53,194 nucleotides of DNA from assembly GCA_902761535.1 (NCBI GenBank), contig CACWKS010000007.1:1-53194 (forward strand), written 5' to 3'. The position numbers and the translations under genes are program-made. Source of the DNA: an uncultured Pseudomonadota bacterium (GTDB lineage Bacteria > Pseudomonadota > Alphaproteobacteria > RF32 > CAG-239). This document shows, in pieces, positions 34,780 through 43,424 of this stretch (position 1 is its first letter; every line of letters starts with the position of its first letter). The notes beneath the pieces are model-generated. The model ran no database searches. It was given only the letters and a program-made list of their open reading frames with translations, and was not told where the DNA came from.

Positions 34780-35067
34780 TTAATTTGCGGATTTCTTTTT
34801 AGCGATAGCGTTTTTAATTTCAATAGCCTCAGCCGACAATTTAGTATTCGAAGTCGACTCGAGATAAGCATCCAAACCGCCGTTATGCTCTATTGAGCGC
34901 AATGTTCTGGTTGAAATCTTGAGCTTAAATGTTTTTCCCAAAACATCACTCAATAAAGAAACCTCTTGCAAATTAGGCAAAAAACGACGACGAGTGCGAT
35001 TGTTAGCATGGCTGACATTGTTGCCGCTCATAACGCCGGTGCCTGAAATTTCACATTTTTTAGCCAT
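34780..35067 (-). CDS. rpmB: 50S ribosomal protein L28
   Basis: A 95-residue large-subunit protein. The start MAKKCEISGTGVMSGNNVSHANNRTRRRFLPNL is not quoted in full here, but MAKKCEISGTG and HANNRTRRRFLPNLQ are diagnostic of L28. It lacks zinc cysteine pairs. ATG 35067 has GAGGAA upstream, and a reading to 35082 adds five residues without support. It is a single-gene unit with its own promoter and terminator. Confidence 0.96.
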   Translation of the reverse strand: MAKKCEISGTGVMSGNNVSHANNRTRRRFLPNLQEVSLLSDVLGKTFKLKISTRTLRSIEHNGGLDAYLESTSNTKLSAEAIEIKNAIAKKKSAN

Positions 35068-35100
35068 TTTCTTATTCCTCACATAAAAAACTTTTGCCTT

Positions 35101-35129
35101 TTAATACATACATTTCCCCTAATAGTCAA
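35101..35129 (-). promoter_or_regulatory. rpmB promoter
   Basis: Minus strand TTGACT (35129-35124), a 17-base spacer, TATTAA (35106-35101), about 34 bases upstream of the ATG. Confidence 0.6.
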
Positions 35130-35181
35130 GCAAAATTTTGCTAATTATCGTAATTTTATCTTAAAACAAGTAATATTATTA

Positions 35182-35201
35182 CTCAAAAACTATTGAAATT
35201 T
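35182..35201 (+). repeat. direct repeat, left copy, flanking the NADAR-GNAT gene
   Basis: CTCAAAAACTATTGAAATTT recurs at 36510-36530 with one extra A. The left copy contains the -35 box of the gene's promoter. The repeats bracket the gene closely. Confidence 0.6.
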
Positions 35202-35220
35202 TAACCACCTGATATAAAAT
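35193..35220 (+). promoter_or_regulatory. promoter of the NADAR-GNAT gene
   Basis: TTGAAA (35193-35198), a 16-base spacer, TAAAAT (35215-35220), about 34 bases before the ATG. Confidence 0.5.
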
Positions 35221-35254
35221 TACCGCCGTAAAAAATTCAAAAAAAGATTAGCTG

Positions 35255-36496
35255 ATGACTGAAATTAGATTTTGTACTCCGGTTGGAAAATATTGGTTTT
35301 TATCTCCTTTATCCGCATTTCCGATTACCATGTCGGTTGATGGAAAAGATTATACTTTTCCTTCTGTTGAGCATTATTATCAGGCCATGAAATTTTATGC
35401 TTCCGATGAGCGTTTTACTACTATAATAAACCTCAAAAATCCCGATGACGCTCGATTACTGACCAAGACTCCCGAATACAAAATCAATCGCCGTGCCGAT
35501 TTTGATAAAAATAAATTTGCTGTTATGGAAGCCGGCTTGCGCGCCAGATATGCCCAAAATCCCGCAGCTTGTGAAATGTTAAAATCAACCGGTGACGCTA
35601 TTTTGATCAAATCTTGTCCTGAGTGTTATAAATGCGGCTTTGGCGAGGGCTCGGGCGAAAACCGTATCGGCAAAACTCTAATGCAAATCCGCCAAGAACT
35701 TTTATTAGACAATTTCGCCGATGACCGTGATAAAAAATTACTAGAAAACGACAAATACACGTTTTCTATTCTGCGCCGTATTATTGGTAACAATCCCGAA
35801 CTTCTGCTAACCGATCACCGACGGATGATAATCTGTTATACCTGTGCCCCTTATCCTGTATGGATATGGACTCCTGATGACCTGAGCGAAGCTGAAATGG
35901 AAAATGTTTATCAAATTGTCAAAGATAATTCTCTGCTTGATGGTAATCATCGCTTTAATCTTAAATATGAGCTCGCTGAATATTTCATCAAAAGAGCCGA
36001 AGAAGATAGCCCAAAACTATCCATCATTACCAACATGTTCGCCTACGATTGCCTCAATCCGATCAAACCTAAAAATATAGCAAAAGGCCAACTGCATCGT
36101 TGCGCAATGAAAGACTTAGAAGAATTGGTAAAATTTTTAGATATGTTCCATCAAGAAATCGGCATAGATCAAAAAAATCAAGCAGGCTACCGCATTGATG
36201 CTGAGGATAATATAAGTTCCGGCAATATGTTTTTCTGGCAGGATGAAAACGGAAACAATGTTGCCTCTTGCAAATATGCTCCTATCGATGATACGGCCTC
36301 AATCAATTTAGTGTTCACCATGCCCGAACATCGTCGCCGACATTATGCTGAAAATCTGGTATATCAAGTAACAATGGAAGCTAAAAGAAATGGTTATATT
36401 CCCACGCTTTATACCGATGCCGACTATATTGCCTCTAACGCCTGCTATGAAAAAATCGGCTATACTTTGCGCGGCAAACTTTGCACCATCGGCTAA
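35255..36496 (+). CDS. NADAR domain fused to a GNAT acetyltransferase
   Basis: A 413-residue two-domain protein. Residues 1-150 are a NADAR (YbiA-like) domain: FLSPLSAFPI, FPSVEHYYQAMKF and GEGSGENRIGKTLMQIR match the family, which acts on N-glycosidic bonds in ADP-ribose-type or riboflavin-pathway compounds. Some members reverse ADP-ribosylation of guanine in DNA. From about 180 a second region ends in a GNAT core, with INLVFTMPEHRRRHYAENL as the acetyl-CoA loop and ASNACYEKIGYTLRG as the final motif. The fusion suggests handling of a modified small molecule or nucleotide. The target is unknown. The ribosome binding site is weak. No toxin partner is adjacent. Confidence 0.82.
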   Translation: MTEIRFCTPVGKYWFLSPLSAFPITMSVDGKDYTFPSVEHYYQAMKFYASDERFTTIINLKNPDDARLLTKTPEYKINRRADFDKNKFAVMEAGLRARYAQNPAACEMLKSTGDAILIKSCPECYKCGFGEGSGENRIGKTLMQIRQELLLDNFADDRDKKLLENDKYTFSILRRIIGNNPELLLTDHRRMIICYTCAPYPVWIWTPDDLSEAEMENVYQIVKDNSLLDGNHRFNLKYELAEYFIKRAEEDSPKLSIITNMFAYDCLNPIKPKNIAKGQLHRCAMKDLEELVKFLDMFHQEIGIDQKNQAGYRIDAEDNISSGNMFFWQDENGNNVASCKYAPIDDTASINLVFTMPEHRRRHYAENLVYQVTMEAKRNGYIPTLYTDADYIASNACYEKIGYTLRGKLCTIG

Positions 36497-36509
36497 AGTT
36501 GCCAGCCCT

Positions 36510-36530
36510 CTCAAAAAACTATTGAAATTT
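36510..36530 (+). repeat. direct repeat, right copy, flanking the NADAR-GNAT gene
   Basis: Matches 35182-35201 with one extra A. TTGAAA (36523-36528) followed after 16 bases by TATTGT may serve as a promoter for typA. Confidence 0.55.
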
Positions 36531-36617
36531 AAATTGAAAAGTGTATTGTCAAGCCAATTTCAGATAGTTGTCGTCTTTCCAGCACTTCTTTTTTTCTCAT
36601 AAATGGTTGCGCTGGAA

Positions 36618-36670
36618 GCAAAACAGCGAGCGCGGTGTACTTAAATTAGTACATAAGCGAGTTGTTTTGC
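36618..36670. repeat. structured repeat element, copy A (typA leader)
   Basis: An imperfect palindrome. The outer arms are GCAAAACAGC and GTTGTTTTGC, and the inner hairpin TGTACT/AGTACA has loop TAAATT. It is homologous to 46234-46280. Further flanking bases TGGTTGC (36604-36610) and GCGACCA (36678-36684) can also pair, closing the structure just before the typA ribosome binding site. It could act in the leader of typA or as terminator of the upstream gene. Confidence 0.75.
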
Positions 36671-36703
36671 AATCATGGCGACCATTTAGGAGAAAAATTA
36701 AAA

Positions 36704-38524
36704 ATGAACATGAGAAATATTGCCATCATCGCCCACGTTGACCACGGCAAAACCACGCTCGTTGACGGACTTTTGAAGCAAAGTGGCACATTTAGAGAAA
36801 ATCAACAGGTTGAAACCTGCGTTATGGACAGCAACGAGCTCGAGCGCGAAAGAGGAATTACCATTCTTTCCAAATGCACTTCGGTTAATTGGAAGGGCAC
36901 TCATATCAATATCGTTGACACTCCCGGTCACGCTGATTTCGGCGGCGAGGTTGAGCGTATCTTATCAATGGTTGATGGTGTTGTTTTATTGGTCGACTCT
37001 TCCGAAGGTCCTATGCCCCAAACCAAATTTGTCTTGGGTAAAGCCCTCAAATTAGGTTTATGCCCGATTGTCGTCATCAACAAAGCCGACAAACCTGATG
37101 CCCGTTGTGATGACGTCTTAAACGAGGTTTTTGACTTATTTGTCAGCCTGGACGCTAATGATAAACAGCTTGACTTTCCGGTTTTGTATGCTTCCGGACG
37201 TAATGGTTGGGCGGTTAAAGAGTTAACTGATGAGAAAAAAGATTTAACTCCGCTTTTTGAATTGATTTGTTCTTATGTTCCCGAGCCTAATTGCCAACCT
37301 GATGCACCTTTTTCCATGTTGGCCACCACTTTGGAAGCTGACAAATTTATCGGTCGTCTGCTCACCGGCAAAATTCAATCCGGCACTTTGCATGTCAATG
37401 ATACGGTTAAAGTCTTAAACGGCGATTCTCAAGAAATTGAACGCGTCCGTATCAGTAAAATTTTGGCTTATCGCGGCTTAAATCGCGAGGCCTTAGATGT
37501 CGCCCATGCCGGCGATATTGTTGCGGTTGCCGGTGTGGTAAAAGGCACGGTTGCCGATACCTTATGTGCTTTTGAAGTAACTCAAGCCATTAAAGCCCAA
37601 CCGATTGATCCCCCCACTTTGGCAATGACTTTTTCCATCAATGATTCGCCTTTATCCGGTCGTGAGGGCGACAAGGTTACTTCCCGCGTAATTTGGGATA
37701 GATTGTGCAAAGAGGCCGAGGGCAATATTGCTTTGAAAATTTCTCGCACCAGCACTTCCGATTCGTTTGAAGTTGCCGGACGCGGTGAATTACAACTCGG
37801 CGTATTGATTGAAACCATGCGCCGCGAAGGATTCGAATTATCAATTTCTCGTCCCCGTGTTTTAATGAAAAAAGATGAAAATGGTCAGCTTTTGGAACCG
37901 GTCGAAGAAGTAACCGTTGATGTTGATGAAGAATTTTCCGGTGCGGTAGTTGAAAAACTCGGTCGTCGCCGCGGCGAATTGGTTGAAATGATACCCTCGC
38001 AGGTCGGCAACAAAACTCGTCTTATTTTCAATGCTCCCTCACGCGGACTTATCGGTTATCACTCCGAATTTTTGACCGACACTCGCGGCACCGGCGTTAT
38101 GAACCGTTTGTTCAAATGTTATGAACCTTATAAAGGCGAAATTGAAAGCCGTCGCACCGGAGTTTTGATTTCCTCCGAAACCGGCACCGCTATTGCCTAT
38201 TCTTTATGGAAATTGCAAGAACGCGGCCCGATGTTTATTGATCCAGGTGTTCCGGTCTATACCGGCATGATTATCGGCGAACATACCAAACCCAACGATA
38301 TTGAGGTTAATCCTTGCAAAGCCAAACAATTAACCAATATCCGCGCCGCCGGCAAAGATGAAGCGATTGATTTGATTCCGCCCCGCAAAATGAGCTTGGA
38401 ACAAGGTTTATCTTATATTCAAGATGATGAGTTGTTAGAAGTAACTCCTAAATCTTTGCGCCTGCGTAAACGCATTTTAGATCCTTTGGCCCGCAAACGC
38501 GCCAAACCGGAAATTATGGAATAA
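36704..38524 (+). CDS. typA: ribosome-associated GTPase TypA/BipA
   Basis: Translational GTPase of the EF-G/LepA type, 606 residues, the normal length. G1 is AHVDHGKTT (10-18), the switch region has [11 protein letters not shown]3 is [10 protein letters not shown] and G4 is NKADKPDAR. The C-terminal BipA-specific domain holds [11 protein letters not shown]. It supports ribosome assembly and growth at low temperature or under stress. ATG 36704 follows AGGAG at 11 bases. The leader carries repeat element A. A terminator follows at once. Confidence 0.97.
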   Translation: MNMRNIAIIAHVDHGKTTLVDGLLKQSGTFRENQQVETCVMDSNELERERGITILSKCTSVNWKGTHINIVDTPGHADFGGEVERILSMVDGVVLLVDSSEGPMPQTKFVLGKALKLGLCPIVVINKADKPDARCDDVLNEVFDLFVSLDANDKQLDFPVLYASGRNGWAVKELTDEKKDLTPLFELICSYVPEPNCQPDAPFSMLATTLEADKFIGRLLTGKIQSGTLHVNDTVKVLNGDSQEIERVRISKILAYRGLNREALDVAHAGDIVAVAGVVKGTVADTLCAFEVTQAIKAQPIDPPTLAMTFSINDSPLSGREGDKVTSRVIWDRLCKEAEGNIALKISRTSTSDSFEVAGRGELQLGVLIETMRREGFELSISRPRVLMKKDENGQLLEPVEEVTVDVDEEFSGAVVEKLGRRRGELVEMIPSQVGNKTRLIFNAPSRGLIGYHSEFLTDTRGTGVMNRLFKCYEPYKGEIESRRTGVLISSETGTAIAYSLWKLQERGPMFIDPGVPVYTGMIIGEHTKPNDIEVNPCKAKQLTNIRAAGKDEAIDLIPPRKMSLEQGLSYIQDDELLEVTPKSLRLRKRILDPLARKRAKPEIME

Positions 38525-38532
38525 ATAACTTA

Positions 38533-38562
38533 AAACCCCCGAAAATGTTTTTCGGGGGTTTC
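38533..38562. terminator. terminator between typA and the converging small gene
   Basis: Thirteen-base stem AAACCCCCGAAAA / TTTTCGGGGGTTT with a three-base loop. The symmetric A and T flanks allow it to work on both strands. Confidence 0.82.
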
Positions 38563-38590
38563 TTAATTTATAATTGATAAATCAACCAAA

Positions 38591-39094
38591 CTATCTGCCG
38601 TCATTTCCTTTTTTAAACATTGAGGCAATATTTTGATTATTATCATTACTTTTACTTAAAGCTTTCCACAAGCCGCTCAGGAAACGATTATTAACCATCA
38701 ACATACCTTGCAAATTGTCATGAATTTTATGTGCTAAAATTCCGGTCAATTCACGATAAGTTCCGTTAACCAATAAGTTATAACCTTCAACTACATTTGC
38801 CTTGAATCTAACACCGACCTGTTGTTGAGCACTCATCATTTGCTCGCGATGCTGTGCCACTATTTTAGCTTGATCAATAATCTCACCGAACATTGCTTCT
38901 AATTCGGCCTTTTCTTCTACGGTTAAGGTAACCCCTTGCGGCAAAACCAATTTATTGTTTTTAGCATCAAACATAAAAGTCTTCGCTTTGCGTAATAGCC
39001 AACCTCTAATTCCGCCGACCTTTTCTATCTTAGTTTCACTTTTTTTCTGTTTATCATCTTCTTTATTATCGTCTTTATTTTCTTCTGAATCCAT
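38591..39094 (-). CDS. uncharacterised 167-residue soluble protein
   Basis: I do not recognise it. The first about 25 residues are strongly charged (Asp, Glu, Lys). A helical region follows with VEEKAELEAMFGEIIDQAKIV, and a last segment RFLSGLWKALSK. There is no signal peptide or membrane helix. ATG 39094 has GGAGAA seven bases upstream and a TTGACA-containing promoter, so it is likely a real single-gene unit. It converges with typA over a shared terminator. Confidence 0.65.
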   Translation of the reverse strand: MDSEENKDDNKEDDKQKKSETKIEKVGGIRGWLLRKAKTFMFDAKNNKLVLPQGVTLTVEEKAELEAMFGEIIDQAKIVAQHREQMMSAQQQVGVRFKANVVEGYNLLVNGTYRELTGILAHKIHDNLQGMLMVNNRFLSGLWKALSKSNDNNQNIASMFKKGNDGR

Positions 39095-39125
39095 TTTTGA
39101 TTCTCCATATTTTTAATTTTTGTCC

Positions 39126-39154
39126 ACTATTTCAACTTTTTTTTATTTTGTCAA
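39126..39154 (-). promoter_or_regulatory. promoter of the small unknown gene
   Basis: Minus strand perfect TTGACA (39154-39149), a 17-base spacer, AATAGT (39131-39126). Confidence 0.45.
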
Positions 39155-39203
39155 CCCCAAACCCGCAGTTTTCTTGCAAAAAAACTCTTCACAAACCGCA
39201 AAT

Positions 39204-39232
39204 TTGCTATTCCCATATCAAAAATATAATAT
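39204..39232 (+). promoter_or_regulatory. candidate promoter of the murJ operon
   Basis: TTGCTA (39204-39209), a 17-base spacer, TAATAT (39227-39232). Overlapping TATAAT hexamers occur at 39225-39230 and 39232-39237, so the exact -10 is uncertain. Confidence 0.45.
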
Positions 39233-39273
39233 ATAATCAGTTAACATCGTGTTAATTTGAGTCGTTTGTTGTA

Positions 39274-40854
39274 ATGAATTTATTCAAAGCTATTGCCACT
39301 TTTGGCGGATTCACACTTCTTTCACGCATTACCGGATTCTTGCGCGATATGCTTTTGGCCAACTTTTTAGGTGCCGGTATGGCTGCCGATGCCTTTTTTG
39401 TTGCTTTCAAATTACCCAACCTTTTTCGCTCTCTGTTTGCCGAAGGTGCTTTTACCACCGCCTTTGTTCCGATGCTATCGCAGAAACTTGCCTGTGAAAA
39501 TCGCAAAAAAGCTCTGCTTTTTGCTTCATCAGCTATCTCTATTTTAGCCTTTTTTGTAGGCTTGTTTGTTTTGGCAGTAGAATTTCTTATGCCTTGGGTA
39601 GTCAGCATTCTTGCACCCGGATTCGCCGGCGATGCCGAAAAAGTCGCTCTTGCTACCACTTTGTGCCGCATCACCTTTCCTTTCCTTTTATTTATATCAA
39701 TAGTATCATTTCAATCCGGAATATTAAATTCATTTAACAAATTTGCTGCTCCCGCTGCCGCTCCGGTAATCTTAAATATAACAATAATCGCGGCAATTTT
39801 TGTATTTGTCCCGTTCTGCCCGACCACTGCCCATGGTCTGGCTTTAGGTATAACCGCAGCCGGATTACTGGAAATATTTTGGTTACGTTGGTTTTTACTC
39901 AAACAAAGAATTTTTCTCCGCCCTCAATACAATATTAAGTCATTACTCAAAAACGACGACATTAAAACTCTGTTCAAACGTATCGCTCCGGGTATTTTAG
40001 GTGCCGGCATTTATCAAATCAATATGGTAGTTGACACTATCTTGGTCTCACTTGTCGGAACCGGAGCTATTTCTTGGCTTTATTATGCCAATCGTTTACA
40101 ACAACTTCCTTTGGGGGTGGTCGGAGCGGCCATCAGTGTAGCCGTATTACCTATATTATCTCGCAATATCAAATCCGGAGAAATCGAACAAGCGCGCACT
40201 GTACAAGATAAAGCTGTTGAATATGGTGCAATTCTCTCGATTCCCGCCGCTTTTGCCTTGGTAATTTTAGCCGAACCTATTATAAATATCTTATTCCAAC
40301 ATGGTGCTTTCGGATCGCAACAAACTGCTATGACATCCAAAGCCGTAATTGCTTATGCGATTGGGCTTCCTGCTTATGTATTTGTCAAATCGCTTGCGCC
40401 TAACTTTTTCGCTCGCGGTGACACCAAAACTCCCGTCAAATATTCAGCTACTGTTTTATTAACCAACTTAGTTTTTGCTGTCATCCTAATGGGGCCGTTC
40501 GGCCATGTGGGCATAGCCTCTGCCACCACCATTGCGGCTTTTGTATCCCTTTGGCTTTATCTGCGCGGCCTGAAAAAAAGAAACTTTTGGCAACCATCTC
40601 GTCTTTTATTATTTAAAATAGGCAAGGTTATAATCTGCTCAATTATTATGAGTATATCCCTGACATTCATCGAATATCGACTTAATTGCCAATTTGAAAA
40701 CTGGCTGCATTTAAGCATCTTGCCCAAATTAGGCTTGCTTACGTTTAACTGCCTGATTAGTGGATTTATATTTATTATATCTGCCATAGCTATGCATTTA
40801 ATAGATATAAACACTATTATGCAATCCGTACTTCGAAGAAAGAAAAAAATATGA
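39274..40854 (+). CDS. murJ: lipid II flippase MurJ
   Basis: A 526-residue inner-membrane protein of the MOP superfamily that moves lipid II across the membrane for peptidoglycan synthesis. About 13-14 hydrophobic segments are visible. The N-terminal ATFGGFTLLSRITGFLRDML and DAFFVAFKLPNLFRSLFAEG are diagnostic, including essential arginines. The ribosome binding site is weak. The last four bases overlap the DUF2333 gene (ATGA), starting a compact four-gene unit. Confidence 0.96.
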   Translation: MNLFKAIATFGGFTLLSRITGFLRDMLLANFLGAGMAADAFFVAFKLPNLFRSLFAEGAFTTAFVPMLSQKLACENRKKALLFASSAISILAFFVGLFVLAVEFLMPWVVSILAPGFAGDAEKVALATTLCRITFPFLLFISIVSFQSGILNSFNKFAAPAAAPVILNITIIAAIFVFVPFCPTTAHGLALGITAAGLLEIFWLRWFLLKQRIFLRPQYNIKSLLKNDDIKTLFKRIAPGILGAGIYQINMVVDTILVSLVGTGAISWLYYANRLQQLPLGVVGAAISVAVLPILSRNIKSGEIEQARTVQDKAVEYGAILSIPAAFALVILAEPIINILFQHGAFGSQQTAMTSKAVIAYAIGLPAYVFVKSLAPNFFARGDTKTPVKYSATVLLTNLVFAVILMGPFGHVGIASATTIAAFVSLWLYLRGLKKRNFWQPSRLLLFKIGKVIICSIIMSISLTFIEYRLNCQFENWLHLSILPKLGLLTFNCLISGFIFIISAIAMHLIDINTIMQSVLRRKKKI

Positions 40855-41879
40855 AAAAATCTCAACTGAATCAAAAATACAAATTCATAAAAAGAATAGC
40901 CCGAAAATATTGTTTGGCAACCCAAAAACATCTTCGCAAAACGATTGCCTTTATTCGCACACGCATAAACTCTTGGTGGCGCATTGCCCTGACTATATTT
41001 TTTGCTGTAACATTCTTATATTATCCGATCGGAGGGTGGTTGATTAACGACACATCAACCCCATCATTCCAACCTCAAAATTCTGAAAATAATTCTTCAG
41101 GCATAAGCTCACTATTTTATCTTATAAATCAAGAAACACATCACAAAATTTGGACTCCCAACTTGCCGATTCTGTTTCCTTCATATATTCTCGATAATAT
41201 GCCGAATTTTCAATTAGGTGTTATATCCTCCGTCAGTAAAACGGCTAAAGCCTACACTCAACTTAACATCAAAACTGTAGATTCTTCCGCCATGAACAAC
41301 TTAATCCAAGCGTCAGAATTTTTGCAATATCCGGGAACAATCTGGCTGGTTGCGCCTCAAAATCACCTCTCTCCGGCACCGTCTTCAAGCACCCAATATA
41401 AGAAAGCCGCCCGCTTGCTGAAAGTATTTAATAAAAGCATCTCTGACGGAAAAACGGCAATTCCGAACGACACTGTCAGCTTTATCATTTTAATGAAATC
41501 AATCCGGCATGATTTATCAAAGCTTATTAAGCGTACTGCCACCCACATCCAAGAATATCAAACATCATTTTTTGATTTCAAATCAGACGACGTTTATTAC
41601 TATGCCTTCGGAAAAATGTATGCCTATACTCAAATAACCAAAGGTTTGGGCAATGACTTTAAGGAAATTTTAGTAAAATATGATATATACTCAACTTGGA
41701 CGAGTTTGCTTAAAACACTGGATGAAACCGCCGCATTAGAACCGTCTGTTGTACGCAACGCTCCCCTAAAGTCTTCTTTATCGCCTAATCATCTTGCAAT
41801 AATCAATTATCAAACCTCCTTAGCCGTTAATTATATTAACACTATAATTAACAAATTAATTCAAATCAAAATCAAATAA
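40851..41879 (+). CDS. DUF2333 family protein
   Basis: A 342-residue protein resembling the DUF2333 family. The basic N-terminus (about 1-42) is followed by one membrane helix (about 43-65: IALTIFFAVTFLYYPIGGWL), then a periplasmic helical domain. Family-like segments are TPNLPILFPSYILDNMPNFQ and later YYAFGKMYAYTQI. The function of the family is unknown. It overlaps murJ by four bases and precedes nfuA by 15 bases, which suggests an envelope-related role. That role is inference. Confidence 0.72.
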   Translation: MKKSQLNQKYKFIKRIARKYCLATQKHLRKTIAFIRTRINSWWRIALTIFFAVTFLYYPIGGWLINDTSTPSFQPQNSENNSSGISSLFYLINQETHHKIWTPNLPILFPSYILDNMPNFQLGVISSVSKTAKAYTQLNIKTVDSSAMNNLIQASEFLQYPGTIWLVAPQNHLSPAPSSSTQYKKAARLLKVFNKSISDGKTAIPNDTVSFIILMKSIRHDLSKLIKRTATHIQEYQTSFFDFKSDDVYYYAFGKMYAYTQITKGLGNDFKEILVKYDIYSTWTSLLKTLDETAALEPSVVRNAPLKSSLSPNHLAIINYQTSLAVNYINTIINKLIQIKIK

Positions 41880-41894
41880 CCGCAAGGCAAAACC

Positions 41895-42431
41895 ATGAAT
41901 ATTGAAACACAAACGACTCCTGATCCTGACATTATCAATTTTTTCCCTTCTCAACCTTTAACCAGACAAGGTTCGGCTGAATTTATTGACCGCAAAAGCC
42001 TGCGAAAATCCCCTTTGGCAGAACAACTATTTGATATAGGGAATATTGTTTCAATATTCATCACCTCTGATATGATATCCATCACCAAAGCCCCCGAAGC
42101 TGATTGGGCAGAGCTGAAACCTTTGATAATGGCGGAAATAATGGATTTCTTCACTATAAATGCTTCTCAGGAAATCCCTGCCGGAGAAAATTCCGATATT
42201 ATCCAGTCAATTCAAGCTTTATTAGATGCTCGCATCAGACCGGCCGTAAAACGTGATGGCGGCGATATCAAATTCATTGATTTCAATGATGGTATCGTTA
42301 CGGTAGAAATGCAAGGCTCCTGTAAAGGTTGCCCCTATGCCATGCGTACTCTCAAAGATGGAGTTGAAAAAATCCTCAAAGCCTATATTTCCGAAGTTAA
42401 AGAAGTTCGCAGCAGTGAGATGTCATCATGA
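41895..42431 (+). CDS. nfuA: Nfu-type iron-sulfur cluster carrier
   Basis: A 178-residue Fe-S scaffold/carrier. The N-terminal Nfu_N domain (about 1-88, NFFPSQPL, SPLAEQLFDIGNIVSIFI) is typical of alphaproteobacterial and mitochondrial Nfu. The C-terminal NifU domain has the cluster-binding pair C143-C146 in GSCKGCPYA and the preceding RPAVKRDGGDIKF. It passes 4Fe-4S clusters to enzymes such as lipoate synthase or aconitase. It overlaps the next gene by four bases (ATGA). Confidence 0.95.
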   Translation: MNIETQTTPDPDIINFFPSQPLTRQGSAEFIDRKSLRKSPLAEQLFDIGNIVSIFITSDMISITKAPEADWAELKPLIMAEIMDFFTINASQEIPAGENSDIIQSIQALLDARIRPAVKRDGGDIKFIDFNDGIVTVEMQGSCKGCPYAMRTLKDGVEKILKAYISEVKEVRSSEMSS

Positions 42432-43372
42432 TAAAAAAAATCATAATACTAACTTTTTTTTCTCTGTTTATGTATACAAATGCCCCAGCTACCGAAGAAT
42501 TATGGTTACACGATATCCCGGTATCCAAACTTTACGAACTTTATAAAAAAATCGGCTACACCGGTACAGAAGAAAAAAATTGGCTTATGCTCAAATCGCA
42601 AAGTTATCCGGCCGTTTTACTGAAGAATTTTCCGCCTGATTTTAACTCAATAACGGACCGGGAAGAACGCAACGCTCTATTCATTAAAATTCTCGCCCCT
42701 CTTGCCCTAAAATTAAATCAGCAACTTTGGGAAGAACGACAAACAATTGTCAATATCAAAAAATCTCTCGAAGATAATAACTCCTTAACATCAGAACAGC
42801 TTAATATTATTGAAAACAAAGCGTCTAAATATGATATATACACTCCTTACATCGGCGATTCGCGACGGAATTTTCTTATCCGCGAATTACTCAATCGAAT
42901 TGATATTATACCGCCTTCAATTATGATAACCATTGCCGCCATTGAAACTGATTTCGGATCTTCACGTGTTGTCAAAGAAGGTAATTCTTTATACAAAATA
43001 TTAGTTTGGCACACATCTTCAGGACTGAAACCTATCGGAGAAACAGAAGACGATTCCTATCGCATAAAAATCTATCCCGATATTTTCAAATCAATGGAAG
43101 ATTTTGCCTTACGAATAAACAGCAGCCCTAATTTCGAATTTTTACGAGTTGCACGTTCACAAATGAGAAAATCCATAACATCTCCTCAAATTATGGGATC
43201 TGACTTTGCTGCATATTCTTTTCCCAATTCAGAACTTCGTAACTACGCCGGCATTATTGATTATACCTCTGCCTATTATGAATTGTCGATTATTGATCGT
43301 TCATCGCTTGGCTCACTTCCCTTAACCCCTGATATTTCTAAGCAATTCTCTAAATTTTTAATAAAAAAATAA
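42428..43372 (+). CDS. Bax-like secreted glucosaminidase
   Basis: A 314-residue protein with an N-terminal signal peptide (about 1-21). The C-terminal mannosyl-glycoprotein endo-beta-N-acetylglucosaminidase-type domain has the catalytic-type glutamate E173 in IAAIETDFGSSR, then NSLYKILVWH and SMEDFALRINSSPNF. The layout matches E. coli Bax and related peptidoglycan hydrolases. It ends the murJ-DUF2333-nfuA unit. A promoter for the next genes overlaps the gap after its stop. Confidence 0.83.
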   Translation: MIKKIIILTFFSLFMYTNAPATEELWLHDIPVSKLYELYKKIGYTGTEEKNWLMLKSQSYPAVLLKNFPPDFNSITDREERNALFIKILAPLALKLNQQLWEERQTIVNIKKSLEDNNSLTSEQLNIIENKASKYDIYTPYIGDSRRNFLIRELLNRIDIIPPSIMITIAAIETDFGSSRVVKEGNSLYKILVWHTSSGLKPIGETEDDSYRIKIYPDIFKSMEDFALRINSSPNFEFLRVARSQMRKSITSPQIMGSDFAAYSFPNSELRNYAGIIDYTSAYYELSIIDRSSLGSLPLTPDISKQFSKFLIKK

Positions 43373-43379
43373 TTATTGC

Positions 43380-43408
43380 TTGTATTTTTCACAATATTTG
43401 TATACAAT
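43380..43408 (+). promoter_or_regulatory. promoter of the DUF2336/HD-GYP pair
   Basis: TTGTAT (43380-43385), a 17-base spacer, TACAAT (43403-43408). It rules out start codons upstream of about 43415 for the next gene. Confidence 0.5.
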
Positions 43409-43424
43409 GCTTTTGGGATTTGTG

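Noticed and set aside
39252..39674. A long minus-strand open frame inside murJ
   Set aside because: It is an antisense shadow with low-complexity Ala/Lys composition and no ribosome binding site.
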